Origin: Sphaerolaimus hirsutus
Taxonomy: Eukaryota; Nematoda; Chromadorea; Monhysterida; Sphaerolaimidae
Reading direction: 5' to 3'
NCBI GenBank assembly: GCA_964036195.1
Contig: OZ038460.1
Location: 3,661,504 to 3,725,503 of the forward strand
Length of the DNA stretch: 64,000 bases
The position numbers were made by a program, and so were the translations under genes. Every line of letters starts with the position of its first letter. Positions within the stretch are counted from its first letter, which is position 1. The notes under the pieces are model-generated. The model saw nothing but the letters and a program-made list of their open reading frames with translations, was not told the DNA's origin and made no database searches. This document shows positions 39,601 to 49,790 of this stretch, piece by piece.

Positions 39601-42600
39601 CCAACTGAAGGTTGGAGAGAATCCTGCTATAGGTACCCACTACTCAGAGGCTTGCAAAAATTGACACCCCAATGGGGACCCCCCTCCAAATGGCACCCCC
39701 CGGGGAACCCCCCAAAAGTGGCACCCCCTGGGAACCGCCCAAAAATGAGACCCCCTAGGGCCCCACAAATATGGCACCCCCTGAGGACCACCGAAAAATG
39801 GCACCCCTTAGGGACCCCCCAAAAATGGCACCCCCTTGGGACCCCCCAAAATAGACCCCCCTGGGGACCCCCCAAACATGGCACCCCCTAGAAACCCCCA
39901 CAAAAATGGCACCCCCTGGGGACCCACCCAAAGTTGGCTCCCCCTGGGGACTCTCCAAAAATGGCACCCCCTGAGGACCACCCCAAAATGGCACCCCCTT
40001 AGGACCCCCCTGCAAAAAAAAATATAGCACCCCCCTGAGGACCACCAAAAAATGGCACCCCTGGGGACCACCCAAAAAATGGCACCCTATGTGGACCCCC
40101 TTGAAATGGCACCCCCATATGTACCTCCAGAAAATGGCACCCCCTGGAGACCCCCCAAAAATGGCACCCCATGGGGACCCCCTCTAAATCCTGTAAACAC
40201 AGCCCCTAGTTTGGAAACTCCTGTAAACTCAGCCCCTAATTTGGAAACTCCTATAAACTCAGCCCCTAACTTGCAAACTCTCGTAAACTCAGCCCCTAAC
40301 TTGCAAACTCCCATAAACTCAGCCACTTATTTGTAAGCTCCCATAAACTCAGCCTCTGATTTGAAAACTCCCATAAACTCAGCCCCCAATTTTGGAAACT
40401 CCTGTAAACTCAACCCATAATTTGGAAACTGCTGTAAACTCAGCCCTAATTTGGATACTCCAATAAACTCAGCCCCTAATTTAGAAACTCCCATAAACTC
40501 AGCCCCTAATTTGGAAACTCCCTTAAAATCAGCCCCTAATTTGGAAACTCCCATAAACTCAGCCCCTAATTTGGAAACTCCCGTAAACTCATTTTCAGGT
40601 TTATGGTAATGTAGTGTGAAAATGGTATGAATATTTCAAAAAATCACTATCATCAATCCACAAATGCATCAATTCACAATTTTCAATTTTTTAGCCCCAA
40701 GGGTTAGACTTAAAAGGTTATGGTAATGTAGAGTAGAAATGGAGTGCACATCTCAAATCACTGCAATAAAAAACCCACAAACGCATCATTTCACAAATTG
40801 AAAGTTTTTGTGCCCAGGGGTTCATTATCAGGGTTTTAGTAATGTGGTGTCAAAATGGAGTGCATATTTGAAATCGCTACAATCAGAAATTCACAAACAC
40901 ATCATTTTATGATTTGAAAATTTTTGGCCCTGGGGGTTCATTTTCAGGGTTATGGTAATGTAGTGTCAAAATGAAGTGCATATTTCAAATCAAGGCAATC
41001 AAAAAGCCACAAATGCATCATTTCACAATTTCTAATTTATTAGCCCCATGGGTTCAATTTAAGGCTTACAGTAATGTAGAGTTGCAATTGAGTCATTTCA
41101 AATCAGTGCAATAAGAAACCTGCAAAATGCATCATTTTACAAATAGAAATTTTTGGGTCTAGGGGTTCAATTTCAGAGTTTTAGTAATGTAGTGTCAAAA
41201 TGGAGTGCATATTTGAAATCGCTACAATCAGAAACCCACAAATGCATCATTTTATGATTTGAAAGTTTTTGGCTTAGGGGGTTCATTTTTATGGTTATGG
41301 TAATGTAGTGTCAAAATGAAGTGCATATTTCAAATGAGTGCAATCAGAAACCTGAAAATGAATGATTTCACAAATTGAAAGTTTTTGGCTCCAGAGGTTC
41401 ATTTTCAGGGTTATGGTTATGTAGTTTTCAGGGTTATGTAGTGTCAAAATGGATTGCATATTTCAAATCAGTGCAATTAGAAACCCACATCGAATCATTT
41501 CACAATTTCTAATTTTTTAAGCCCTGGGCATATTTGAAATAGCTACACTCTGAAACCCACAAATCCATCATTTTATGGTTTGAAAGTTTTTGGCCCAGGG
41601 GGTTCATTTTTAGGGTTATGGTAATGTAGTGTCAAAATGAAGTGCATATTTCAAATGAGTGCTATCAGAAACCCGAAAATGCATCATTTCTCAAATTGAA
41701 AGTATTTGGCCCCATGGGTTCATTTTTAGGGTTATGGTAATGTAGTGTCAAAATGGAGTGCATATATCAAATTGGTGCAATCATAGACCCAAATTTGAAA
41801 TCAGTGCAATCAGAAACCCAAAAATGAATGATTTCACAAATTGAAAGTTTTTGGCTCCAGAGGTTCATTTTCAGGGTTATGGTTATGTAGTTTTCAGGGT
41901 TATGTAGTGTCAAAACGGAGTGCATATTTCAAATCAGTGCAATTAGAAACCCACATTGAATCATTTCACAATTTCTAATTTTTTAAGCCCTGGGCATATT
42001 TGAAATCACTACACTCAGAAACTCACAAATCCATCATTTTATGATTTGAAAGTTTTTGGCCCAGGGGGTTCATTTTAGGGTTATGGTAATGTAGTGTCAA
42101 AATGATGTGCATATTTCAGATGAGTGCAATCAGAAACCCGAAAATGCATCATTTCTCAAATTGAAAGTATTTAACCCCATGGGTCCATTTTGAGGGTTAT
42201 GGTAATGTAGTGTCAAAATGGAGTGCATATATCAAATCAGTGCAATCAGAAACCCAAATTTGAAATCAGTGCAATCAGAAACCCAAAAATGCATCATTTC
42301 ACAAAATGAAATTTTTTGGCCCCAGTGGTTCATTTTCAGGGTTATGGTAATGTAGTGTCAAAATGAAGTGCATATTTCAAATGAGTGCAATCAGAAACCT
42401 GAAAATGCATCATTTCTCAAATTGAAAGTATTTGGCCCCATGGGTTCATTTTTCGGGTTATGGTAATGTAGTGTCAATGGAGTGCATATATCAAATCAGT
42501 GCAATCAGAAACCTAAATTTGAAATCAGTGCAACCAGAAACCCAAAAATGCATCATTTCACAAATTGAAAGTTTTTGGCCCCAGTGGTTCATTTTCAGGG

Positions 42601-45600
42601 TTATGGTAATGTAGTGTCAAAATGGAGTGCATTATATATCAAATCAGTGCAATTAGAAACCCACAATGCATCATTTCACAATTTGAAAATTTTGGCCCCA
42701 TTTTGGGTTCAATTTCAGGGTTATCGTAATGTACTGTCAGAATGGAGTGCATATTTCAAATCATTGTAATCAGTAACCCACAAATGCATTATATCACAAT
42801 TTATATTTTTTAGCCCCGGGGGCCTCACTTAAGGATTATGGTAATGTTATTGTTAACTCCCATAAACTCAGCTCCTAATTTGGCAAACACCCATCAACTC
42901 AACTCCCATAAACTCAGCCTCTAATTTTTAAACTTGTGTCAACAGCCCCTTATCTTTAAACTTCTGTCAACTCAACCCTAATTTATCAACACCCATCAAC
43001 TCAACCCTGAATTGTAAACTCAGCCCCTAAAAACTCAAGTCAACCCCCTATACATGTGCAATTGCATTCTTGGGAAGCAACTTTGCCATCTACTAACCCT
43101 GTTTGTCAAGATTGTGGATCGTGTTTGTAAAGGGCATTTGTACTAATAAATAGTGACTGCATTGTGTGCAAAAACACACACAAATCGGGCACAATGAGGC
43201 CTGTGATTGTGCCTCCTATCTTTTGCATTGAAGCATCCTTAGCGTGCAGTTCTCTCGAAATTGTATAGGTGGAGATATACGTACATATACGCCGACGGGC
43301 ACATTTTTGACAGAAATTTTAGGGATTTGTGCCTAAGGGGACCGATCCACTGATAAATATACATTTGCGGGGGTGAATGCGCGCTTGCGCGCAAAATTTT
43401 TACACAAAACGTGAACAATGTATAGGAGAAGTGTCATTTCCTGCGATTTTTTTGGTCTCACAAGGGGGGGGGGGCTGCAGCCCCCCGCCCCCCCCCCTGG
43501 ATACGTCCTTGCCCATAAGGAAATCGGCGGGCGCTTGCGTAATTGGTCGTAAAGCGAGTTGGTGGAAAAGTGACAATTACGCGTTTGCATGAATAACTTG
43601 TGAACGAGTGGAGCTATCGCAGCCACATTTTCAGGGCTCCTTTCCTATTTAGTTATTAATGTTGACCTGAAATTTGACGTAAATCTGACCACCCAGTGAC
43701 AAGTTATTCGAAATCTAGAGTGGGCGTCTAAATTGCCGCACCCTGTATATACGCATATTTGGATTCAATCCAGATTAAAATTGCACATTTTTAATTGCAT
43801 CGTTGCAGGTTCAAGTGACTTCGACGCAAATATCAACAACAATTTTCCACGGGGCTGGGAAGATATGCAGCGCGCCACCAAATCATCAATGCGGCTCAAA
43901 TTTTCTCCGCGCAGAGTTCTCCAAGTATGACAATGGCGCTTCAAACACTAATTGACGTCGAGTGTCAACTGGTGTCGATGTCAACTCAATTTCAGTTGAC
44001 GGGTCGCAGAACGATGTTCAAATGAACATGCCGCAATGTTTATTTTTCAGCATTGCGGTATGTGCATCTGCGACCCGTCAACTAAAATCTGGATTAACAT
44101 CGAAACCAGTTAACCGATGTTAATGTCGCTGTAAAAGCATCAATTAATCATTTTTTTAGTAACAAAAACCCTATCCCCCAAAAACTTAAACCAAACACAG
44201 GCGCTGCACCAAACGGATCCCTACCAGCGGCAACTGGAAAAATGCGGGAGACTTTTCATAGTGAACAAGGTTCTCTGGGCGAACAAAGTAACCATTACGG
44301 TTCACGAAGGCGGTCGCGAAGCCAGCAGGAAATTTGAGAAAATTGTTTGTACTATTTTGACTAATTGTCCCTTTATTATCACTCATCAATTAAATTTTGT
44401 CACTTTTAACCGTCACTTGACACTTGACACTTTTTGTCACTTGACAAGCTGAGGTAGCGCTCCCCGGACCCATACACCTATAGCCAGGCCCTAAATCAAA
44501 CCCACACTAAACCCAAAAACGACTACATGCAGCCCCTGGGCGTGCGCTTCGCCGAGTACGCGGTGCCGATGAGCGGCGAACTGGCGGGCCACATGACGTA
44601 CCCGCTGCACATGTGGGCGGGCAGCGACATGCTCATGAGCCGCATCACCTTCGAGCCGCACCAAGTCAGCGTCAACTGGGTGCACAAGCTGCTCAAGGCC
44701 ACTGCTGGTGGGTTTATAAGTGGGGGGAAGCGGGTGATTCCTGGGGACAGTGCCAGACTGTGCAAAATGTCAAATTCCATGTAAAATGAACTGTAAAATG
44801 TCATGTAAAATAGCCTGTAAGATGTCAAATGTCATCCAAGTGTCAAGAATAAGAGACATGTAAAATGCCTTGGTAAAATTGCAAACATGACATTTTTCAT
44901 TACATTTAACAGGGGTTTTTACATTTTACAGTGTCGTTTTCATGACTTTTGACGTTTTACATGGAAATTGACATTTTACAGGGTCTGGGACTGGCCACAG
45001 AAATCACCTAATTAACCAGTCGTAATGCCACAAATCGGGCAGTTACGGTAGTGGTCAAACACGTCAAATCACCCACTTAAAAACCCGGATCGCAGAAACC
45101 CGCGACACGGACGCGCCGCCGCCCAAAGTGTCGCTGCACACGCATCCAGTGGTGTCGCGGCGGCCGCCGATAACCAGGCGGGACAGCGACCTGTGGATCG
45201 TGGGCGACCCGCAGCCGGTCCCAGAGCATGTAAAATGCCATGTGAAATGTCAAGTGTCATGCAAAGTGTCAAAAGTCATGTAAAATGCCCTGCAAAATGG
45301 CAACCGAGTTGCCATTTTGCAGGGCATTTTACATGACTTTTGACACTTTGCATGACATTTTACAGGCCATTTGACAGGCTCTGGGACCGCCCCCAGTTTC
45401 GATCCCAGTCGCAGCGCGGCGACCCGCCGCTGCAGCAACTTCATACATCGACACCAAAGCAGCGCCGCCGCCTGCCCAGTGAGCCCGTTCCGTGGGGCAG
45501 AAAACTACCAGGACCCAGACTGAAGGGCACCCACGCCAGGTGAATGTTGAAGGGTAATGGGCATTTAAATTTGAGAAAAGGGTATTTTTATGTTTAAAAA

Positions 45601-47559
45601 TCAGCAAATTACACTTGCAGAGCTGTGCGAGAGATGCGAATCGAGGCTGATAAAAGGAACATGTTGGTATTTTGAATGATCTTATCGGATTGGAATATAT
45701 TTTGGATTATTATGTTCAGCATTATGTTCCAAATATTAATTATAGTTATCTCTCAAAAATAAAGAAAATATAAAAAAATTTATTTTTATTTAAAAAAAAT
45801 TATTTTTATTTATTTATTCATTTTTATTTAAAAAAATATCTCAATATTTTTTGGAATGCCATTCACGTTACAAAAGCACCGACATTAAAAATACCCACAT
45901 TAACACCAACAACGCATGCAGGGGGATCCCGGGAGGCGCGCTCAGTCCCATTGGTAAAAGGCGCGGTTCAAAATTGCACTGAAACACAGAGACCAAACAA
46001 TGATCACACATGGCCAGACTAGGGTTGGAAAAAAAAAACGTTTTTTTAACTCGATGTTTTTTTTAAAAAAAAACGTTGTTTTTTTAAAAAAAAACGTTTT
46101 TTTTAAATAAAAAACGTTTTTTTTAAAAGCTCCCAGATATGACCTTGTGTCAACATATATAGGTATATCAGACAGTTGCAATACTCTGTGATGTTATATA
46201 TGACCATATAATGGCTGTTGAGGCATGGGATAGCATTATAAGTGGTGATTTGTGTCAAAAATATCCATTTTTTGTTGACATATCGTTCGTATATCGCCTT
46301 ATAGTCGAATGTTCGTGACTTCAGGTAAAGTTTCGCACGGAATAGTGATGAAACAAGGTTAAAAAAGGAGGTTGTTACTTTGGGAGTGATGCTACACACT
46401 GTGGAGGTACACGGAAGCACATTACCTCAATATTATATAACTACAACGGCTTATTAACCCATGGTAGCACATAGAAATGGATACTTTGATACTAAAAATG
46501 CCACAAAACCAATGAAAACAACCACCAATGTCAATTTGTGTGTGAAATTGCGCGCTTGCGCGCAAAAATTTTGCAAAATACCTAGTGCTTAGTACTAAAA
46601 ATTTCGGTCGATGTTTTTTTTTAAAAAAAAACATTTCGGACGTCATGTTTTTTTTTTTTTTAAACGTTTTTTTTTAATAAAAAACGTTTAAAAAAAAACA
46701 TCGGCCAACCCTAGGCCAGACAGATTTCACTACTAGTTGATAAGTGATCGCACGATATGAAAAAAATTCTCACGTACCCAGCCCAACTAAATATAAAATG
46801 GCAACGCAGCTATTTAAATGCAGAAAATCTAAAGCAAAGAGTAAACCAGGGGCGAAATCACAAATTGACAAGCGACAAGCAGAAAAACGTCAGGGATCCG
46901 TAGAGTTGTAGTGGTAAATCAAGTCATAAGTAAATACATCTTCATACCATAATACTTGTCACTCAACGTATAGCACATACCGTATTTCTTCTAATAAAAC
47001 GGCATACCTACAATAGAACGGCACCTACAATAGCACGGTGGATAAAAAAGTTTACGAAAAAAATACAACGGCGCCGTTCTATTACAAGAAAAACGATAAG
47101 CTACGACTTCCAGAAAAAACACGACGCAAAAAACAACTGACCCTAGTAGAAGATGCGGCAGCGACTTGGTAGGGCGCGTCGGGCGAAATAGCCACGCTGG
47201 TCACGTTCGACGGCTCGCCGATGGTGGCCACCGTCTGCGGGCACATAATATTTATTCTAGCTGAAGGCAGAGAAAAAAGTGAAACGTGAAGTGAAATATG
47301 TGATAAAGATGGCAAAATTACGCTGTTCAAACACTTGCCACTCGTTTGTTCACTCCCACTTCTAAATAAACTACTAGTAGACTTTTATTTTTTATTTTAT
47401 CTTCCACCCGCAGTAGATCCCCCACTACTCCCAATTTCCCACAAAAACCCCAGGAGCAAAGCGAACCTGCATTCGGTCCCAGTAGGCATTATCTGCAGTC
47501 ACAACCCGCTGCGACTGCTGGGGCACCCGCAACTTTTTGTACCCATGCGCTGGCTCCAT
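30622..47559 (-). CDS. UTP15: UTP15, small-subunit processome WD40 protein (complete)
   Basis: Eleven exons in phase: 47559-47467 (ATG), 47234-47142, 35504-35347, 34486-34257, 33967-33833, 33499-33346, 32926-32842, 32509-32345, 32006-31905, 31609-31426, 30782-30622 (TGA), 519 residues; human UTP15 is 518. WD repeats run from about residue 40 to 300, for example CGDDKIVKRWHV, GSYDHHMKIWD and GNIVKIWDVS. The C-terminal UTP15 domain contains KHSEALTHVL and LDRRGALRTAIAGR and ends ELLDDRFISQ...QIDMIVNAS. UTP15 belongs to the nucleolar t-UTP/UtpA complex for Pol I transcription and 18S rRNA processing. Intron 2 (35505-47141, 11.6 kb) contains a complete opposite-strand gene. Two antisense 5S genes lie in other introns. 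The Nudix gene ends 487 bp upstream on the same strand. Confidence 0.95.
31013..31131 (+). rRNA. 5S rRNA: 5S ribosomal RNA, copy 3
   Basis: Same 119-nt sequence and T-run terminator as copy 1. The upstream flank, including TTGACGGATGAGCGACTGTC, is nearly identical to copy 1; the downstream flank is different. It lies antisense in the last UTP15 intron (30783-31425). Confidence 0.92.
32546..32700. repeat. CTCGAATAATCCCCC inverted-end element
   Basis: TACTGTATTTACTCGAATAATCCCCC at the left is answered by AATTATTCGAGTAAATACG at the right, with a C run between. It is a sister of the CTCGAAATACCCC family. It sits in the UTP15 intron 32510-32841. Confidence 0.55.
34783..34901 (+). rRNA. 5S rRNA: 5S ribosomal RNA, copy 4
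   Basis: Same 119 nt, T run after it. Its downstream flank (about 150 bp) is almost identical to copy 2, while its upstream flank differs from all others. It lies antisense in the UTP15 intron 34487-35346. Confidence 0.92.
35094..35266. mobile_element. MITE with long inverted ends (ACACACGCTAGTTGACAT family)
   Basis: The left arm GGCCCCACACACGCTAGTTG and following bases to CAACTGGT are mirrored at the right with few changes over about 45 bp. ATA flanks both sides. It lies in a UTP15 intron. Related GTTGACGGGTCGCA elements are at 43962-44113 and elsewhere. Confidence 0.65.
35723..45675 (+). CDS. Unrecognised 601-residue protein, nested in UTP15 intron 2
   Basis: Fourteen exons, every junction in phase: 35723-35813 (ATG, least certain), 36152-36201, 36377-36495, 36735-36929, 37304-37540, 37731-37818, 38063-38182, 38458-38608, 43809-43924, 44201-44344, 44533-44707, 45096-45217, 45397-45539, 45621-45675 (TGA). 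I do not recognise the family. The N-terminal third is hydrophobic-rich, with TTGYMGVKHLLNCLLLGQEF and LGHLALLIDTASPAF. A basic stretch and a charged helix (LVAQLEKEQLDSAKKLDDSG) follow. A conserved-looking beta-rich block is at about residues 390-500 (LFIVNKVLWANKVTITVHEG, PLGVRFAEY). The tail is Arg/Pro-rich. I see no signal peptide; the hydrophobic stretches seem too short for sure membrane spans. Intron 8 (38609-43808) holds giant nested transposons, and intron 12 is a whole introner. Exon GC content is high at third positions, as in the neighbouring genes. Confidence 0.78.
39655..40190. repeat. Minisatellite, about 30-bp GGGGACCCCCCAAAAATGGCACCCCCT unit
   Basis: About 18 imperfect copies of a roughly 30-bp unit. 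Both strands read open as artificial proline- or glycine-rich peptides because the unit is divisible by three in most copies; these are not genes. It forms the first array in the large hAT-like element. Confidence 0.85.
40190..40600. repeat. Minisatellite, about 30-bp AAACTCAGCCCCTAATTTGG unit
   Basis: About 13 copies of a 30-bp unit (AAACTCCCATAAACTCAGCCCCTAATTTGG-like), directly following the previous array. A second, more decayed array of the same unit is at 42850-43060, on the far side of the 120-bp satellite. Confidence 0.85.
40600..42850. repeat. Satellite array, about 120-bp unit
   Basis: Roughly 18-19 diverged copies of a unit containing GGTTATGGTAATGTAGTGTC, GAGTGCATATTTCAAATCAG, CAATCAGAAACCCACAAATG, CATCATTTCACAAATTG and a GGCCCCAGGGGTTCATTTTC end. 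Some copies carry internal duplications (for example 41800-41910), and higher-order repeats of two or three units recur around 41650-42250. No ORF. Confidence 0.85.
42850..43060. repeat. Second AAACTCAGCCCCTAATTT array
   Basis: Seven or so decayed copies of the same 30-bp family as 40190-40600, placed after the 120-bp satellite, so the satellite sits inside the 30-bp array. Confidence 0.7.
43962..44113. mobile_element. Hairpin MITE, GTTGACGGGTCGCAGA family
   Basis: AGTTGACGGGTCGCAGAACG at the left arm is matched by GCGACCCGTCAACTAAAATC at the right arm, with an inner CATGCCGCAATG/CATTGCGGTATG pair. Outer GTGTCAACTGGTGTCGATGTC sequence suggests longer ends. Related pieces are at 34570-34720, 59040-59120 and 62545-62740. 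It lies in an intron of the nested gene. Confidence 0.6.
44751..44997. mobile_element. Introner-family element inside an existing intron
   Basis: TGCCAGACTGTGCAAAATG at the left and TTTTACAGGGTCTGGGACTGGCCA at the right, with CAG at both borders (44748-44750 and 44998-45000). Here the element does not supply the splice sites; the host intron is 44708-45095. Confidence 0.7.
45218..45396 (+). mobile_element. Introner C: an entire 179-bp intron of the nested gene
   Basis: Exon ...CCGCAGCCG, intron GTCCCAGAGCATG ... CTCTGGGACCGCCCCCAG, next exon. Inverted ends CGGTCCCAGAGC/GCTCTGGGACCG. CAG occurs at 45212-45214 and 45394-45396. The middle is a near-perfect hairpin of AAATGTCATGCAAAGTG words. 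Phase 0 is kept. Confidence 0.82.
45676..47141. other. Remainder of UTP15 intron 2 downstream of the nested gene
   Basis: It holds the presumed 3' UTR of the nested gene, an A/T-rich tract (45760-45850), the hAT-like MITE 46020-46713 and a short TTCTAATAAAACGGC/GCCGTTCTATTAC inverted pair (46985-47085). No exon seen. Confidence 0.6.
46020..46713. mobile_element. hAT-like MITE, AAAAACG-word family
   Basis: TAGGGTTGG and CCAACCCTA ends, with perfect 8-bp flanks GGCCAGAC (46012-46019 and 46714-46721). Both end regions are AAAAAAAACGTTTTTTT words. The centre matches 63083-63783 in opposite orientation and, less closely, 169-883. Confidence 0.88.
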
Positions 47560-48045
47560 GCCAGCAATGGAAGTAAGGTCGCCTAATCAGGGTTTATGGT
47601 AGTTTAAGTGGTAGCGTGGCCGGTGGTTTAGATGGATAAAATAGACATTTATATCGTTAATAATGCCAGAACAGTGTGGATCGGATTGAAGCTAGCAATC
47701 GTGATTGAGGCGATAATAAAGTGTAAAATTCAAAATAATTGATTTATTTGTGTCGTTGTCAACTAACGGGAAAGTGAGATGCATAGAACCGAATAAATCA
47801 CAGCTTGTTGAATCACAATGTTTGACTAGCCATACTATCTAACGCTCCTAAATCTAGAACTCCGCTCAAACAAATTGTCTAAGAATTTTGTCGAAAAATG
47901 GGGGGTAATTCGAGGTAAAATTAAGAAGTGTATCACTACACAACAGCGATGTAACAAACGTACCTAGATTGTATATGTAAAATAAAACTCTATATGATAC
48001 ACCAATAAAAATATACATCAAATGTGATCTAAAAGCCATTAATTG

Positions 48046-49790
48046 TCATAGACGAGCTTTTGGCTTAGGGCGCTCTTTAAAATACTCATCTCTAAAATGC
48101 AAAGCCATTCCATATTCCAGCAACTGTTTAGCGACATCCTGAGGTGATCCCTGATTTAATTTCAACCATGTTTTTGGATTGTCAGCGTAGAAAAACTGTG
48201 GCAAGTCAAATTCGGGAATTTTGTCGTAAACTATCATCGCGAGTATGATGCATATGAACGCAGTTAAACCGAATACTGTGATGTTGTCGCCGGAAGAAAT
48301 TTCCACCTGAAAATATTTTAGGTGTTTGGGACAATTAAAGGACCCTCATAAATTATATGAATGGAGTGAGGTTTAAAAAATACAAACAGATATTTAACAA
48401 TCGTTTACCTATTTTCAACACTTTTCCAATTTTTGGCACACTTTCAAAAAAGGTCTAACAAGCCATTTCCCCAAACTGTATTTCCCACAATCCACAGCTC
48501 AAAATTTCAATCATCAACTCACATCAAATGCTGGTGCCCGGCCTGAGCCTTTTCAGAAAGAAAATATTTCAGCGGCACATAAAATGCTCTGGCGACTTCA
48601 TTTTCATCACAGCGCAAATGCAAATCCTCACAGGAAACTGCAGCTACCGTGTACAAAGCGAATTTGTGCCTGTGATAAAAAAGCAACATTATTACAGCCA
48701 CTGAAACGACAAGATATAGAAAAAGGTGACCTTACGCTCTATCCAGAACTCAAGATATTAACGTTCAATGTAGAGGGAAAGTTATTCACTCGACACCGAA
48801 ATTATTGAAAGAAATACAAAATATCGACATAGAAAAGCTCCAGCCATCCAGCTCAAATGAATAGGGTTACCCCTTTCTACGGATAGCTAATTCTTTCAAC
48901 CGGCCTTATTCAAAAGTCAGGCTTTTTAACAATCAGAGCTTTTTTTAATCCTTGTAATCTTCAAAAATCTTGTATCGACTCGACCAGTACTTTCACAAAA
49001 CTTTACGCCGTTGGGGCTCGCGATTTCACAAACAAAAACAACAATTCACCTCGTGACGAAAGGCAAAGTGACGCCCAACACGTGCACCGAGTTCGTGTCC
49101 AGCGCCACCTCCTCCACGGCCTCCCTGAGCGCCGTCAGTGAAGGTCGGTCATTGTCCACTTTTAAATCCCTGGCGCCGCCCGCAAAAGCCACTTCGGATG
49201 CGTGCAGACGTAAGTGACCAGCCCTCTCTGTTAGCAGCACTTGCCACGAGTCTGAGATTGTAGTCTGGATTTTACAGACTGTACTTTAGTGCACAGTAGG
49301 CTTGGGACGATCTTTCTGAAACTCGATATCGATATAGACTATCGATATCGATATTACACGGGAAAAAATGCCGACATTGATGTTTTGCAAAATCTTCGAT
49401 ATCGACATTCGATATGAAAAATAGTCGATAATCGATATTTTTCAAAATTTTCTATATCGATCTTTGATAAATCGCCCCAACCCTAGTGGACAAAAAATGA
49501 AATACTATCGTTACTATTTTTCAAAGCGACACCTAAGCTGAAAAGACCATGACTGTAAAGGAACCACACCCACCACAAAAATACACTATAAACAAACTTT
49601 TTCCATCAACTTTCATCCATCGCAACAGCGCCAGTACAGCGGCTGGCCGAAGGTCTCTCCGAGAGTCTGCTAGTCTGAAGGTATCCCTTTCTTTTGATTT
49701 GTTTATCCCAGCCCTGGCTAAACGATCTTCTATTAGGGCGCAGCTGGGTTCATTTCCCGTTTCGGGGCAGTTTGCTTTGTCCGCGCACAT
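48046..49790 (-). CDS. NUDT7/8-like coenzyme A diphosphatase, probably frameshifted
   Basis: Exons 49790-49598 (ATG), 49251-49050, 48669-48523 and 48306-48046 (TGA). The CoA-type Nudix signature is clear: LRLHASEVAFAGGARD followed by LTALREAVEEVAL, a good fit to GX5EX7REUXEEXGU with the LLTxRxxHLRxHxGEVAFPGG lead-in of CoA hydrolases. The family cleaves CoA and acyl-CoA in mitochondria or peroxisomes. The last exon has one hydrophobic segment and GLTAFICI, as in NUDT8. The first three exons join in phase, but exon 3 ends two bases into a codon while exon 4 needs phase 0. The text HQHL...GATGTGAGT is one base short of the expected H-F-D before a perfect GTGAGT donor. Either a real one-base deletion, a sequence error or a missed micro-exon explains it. 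I see no peroxisomal SKL end; the C-terminus is ARL. Confidence 0.8.
49290..49487. mobile_element. ATCGATATCGAT-word MITE
   Basis: It starts TAGGCTTGGGACGATC and ends GATAAATCGCCCCAACCCTA. The interior is reiterated ATCGATATCGATATT. Flanks GTGCACAG and GTGGACAA match at 6 of 8 positions. It lies in the first Nudix intron. The ends resemble the TAGGGTTGG families. Confidence 0.55.

Larger units (their letters stand above)
38949..43511. mobile_element. 4.56-kb non-autonomous hAT-like element loaded with tandem repeats
   Basis: CAGGGACGTATCCAGG at the left, CCTGGATACGTCCTTG at the right, with the perfect 8-bp duplication CCCATAAG (38941-38948 and 43512-43519). Inside the left end come GGCGCC words, an inverted pair GCAGGATTCTCTCC (39161) / GGAGAGAATCCTGC (39613), then three tandem arrays. 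It has no transposase reading frame. Confidence 0.82.
38623..43745. mobile_element. Mariner-like TIR element carrying a nested hAT insertion
   Basis: CAGGGTGCGGCAATTCAGACG at the left and its inverse ending TTGCCGCACCCTG at the right, with about 190-bp inverted arms (AACTTGTCATTGGG, GTTCACAAGTTATTCATGC) and TA on both sides (38621-38622, 43746-43747). Without the insertion it would be about 560 bp. TA duplication plus CAGGGTG ends fits Tc1/mariner MITEs; no transposase ORF is present. Confidence 0.75.

Noticed and set aside
39627-40087. Long open frames on both strands reading as Pro/Lys-rich or Gly-rich proteins
   Set aside because: They come from a 30-bp minisatellite whose unit length keeps frames open. 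There are no splice sites, no start context and no family similarity.
46239-46640. Similar open frames near 46.2-46.6 kb and 63.4-63.75 kb
   Set aside because: They are the shared middle of two copies of a hAT-like MITE in opposite orientation, without transposase motifs.
47335-47586. Plus-strand frame of 83 codons (ISHKNPRSKANL...)
   Set aside because: It is the shadow of UTP15 exon 1 on the minus strand, which joins in phase to exon 2 and supplies the expected N-terminus.
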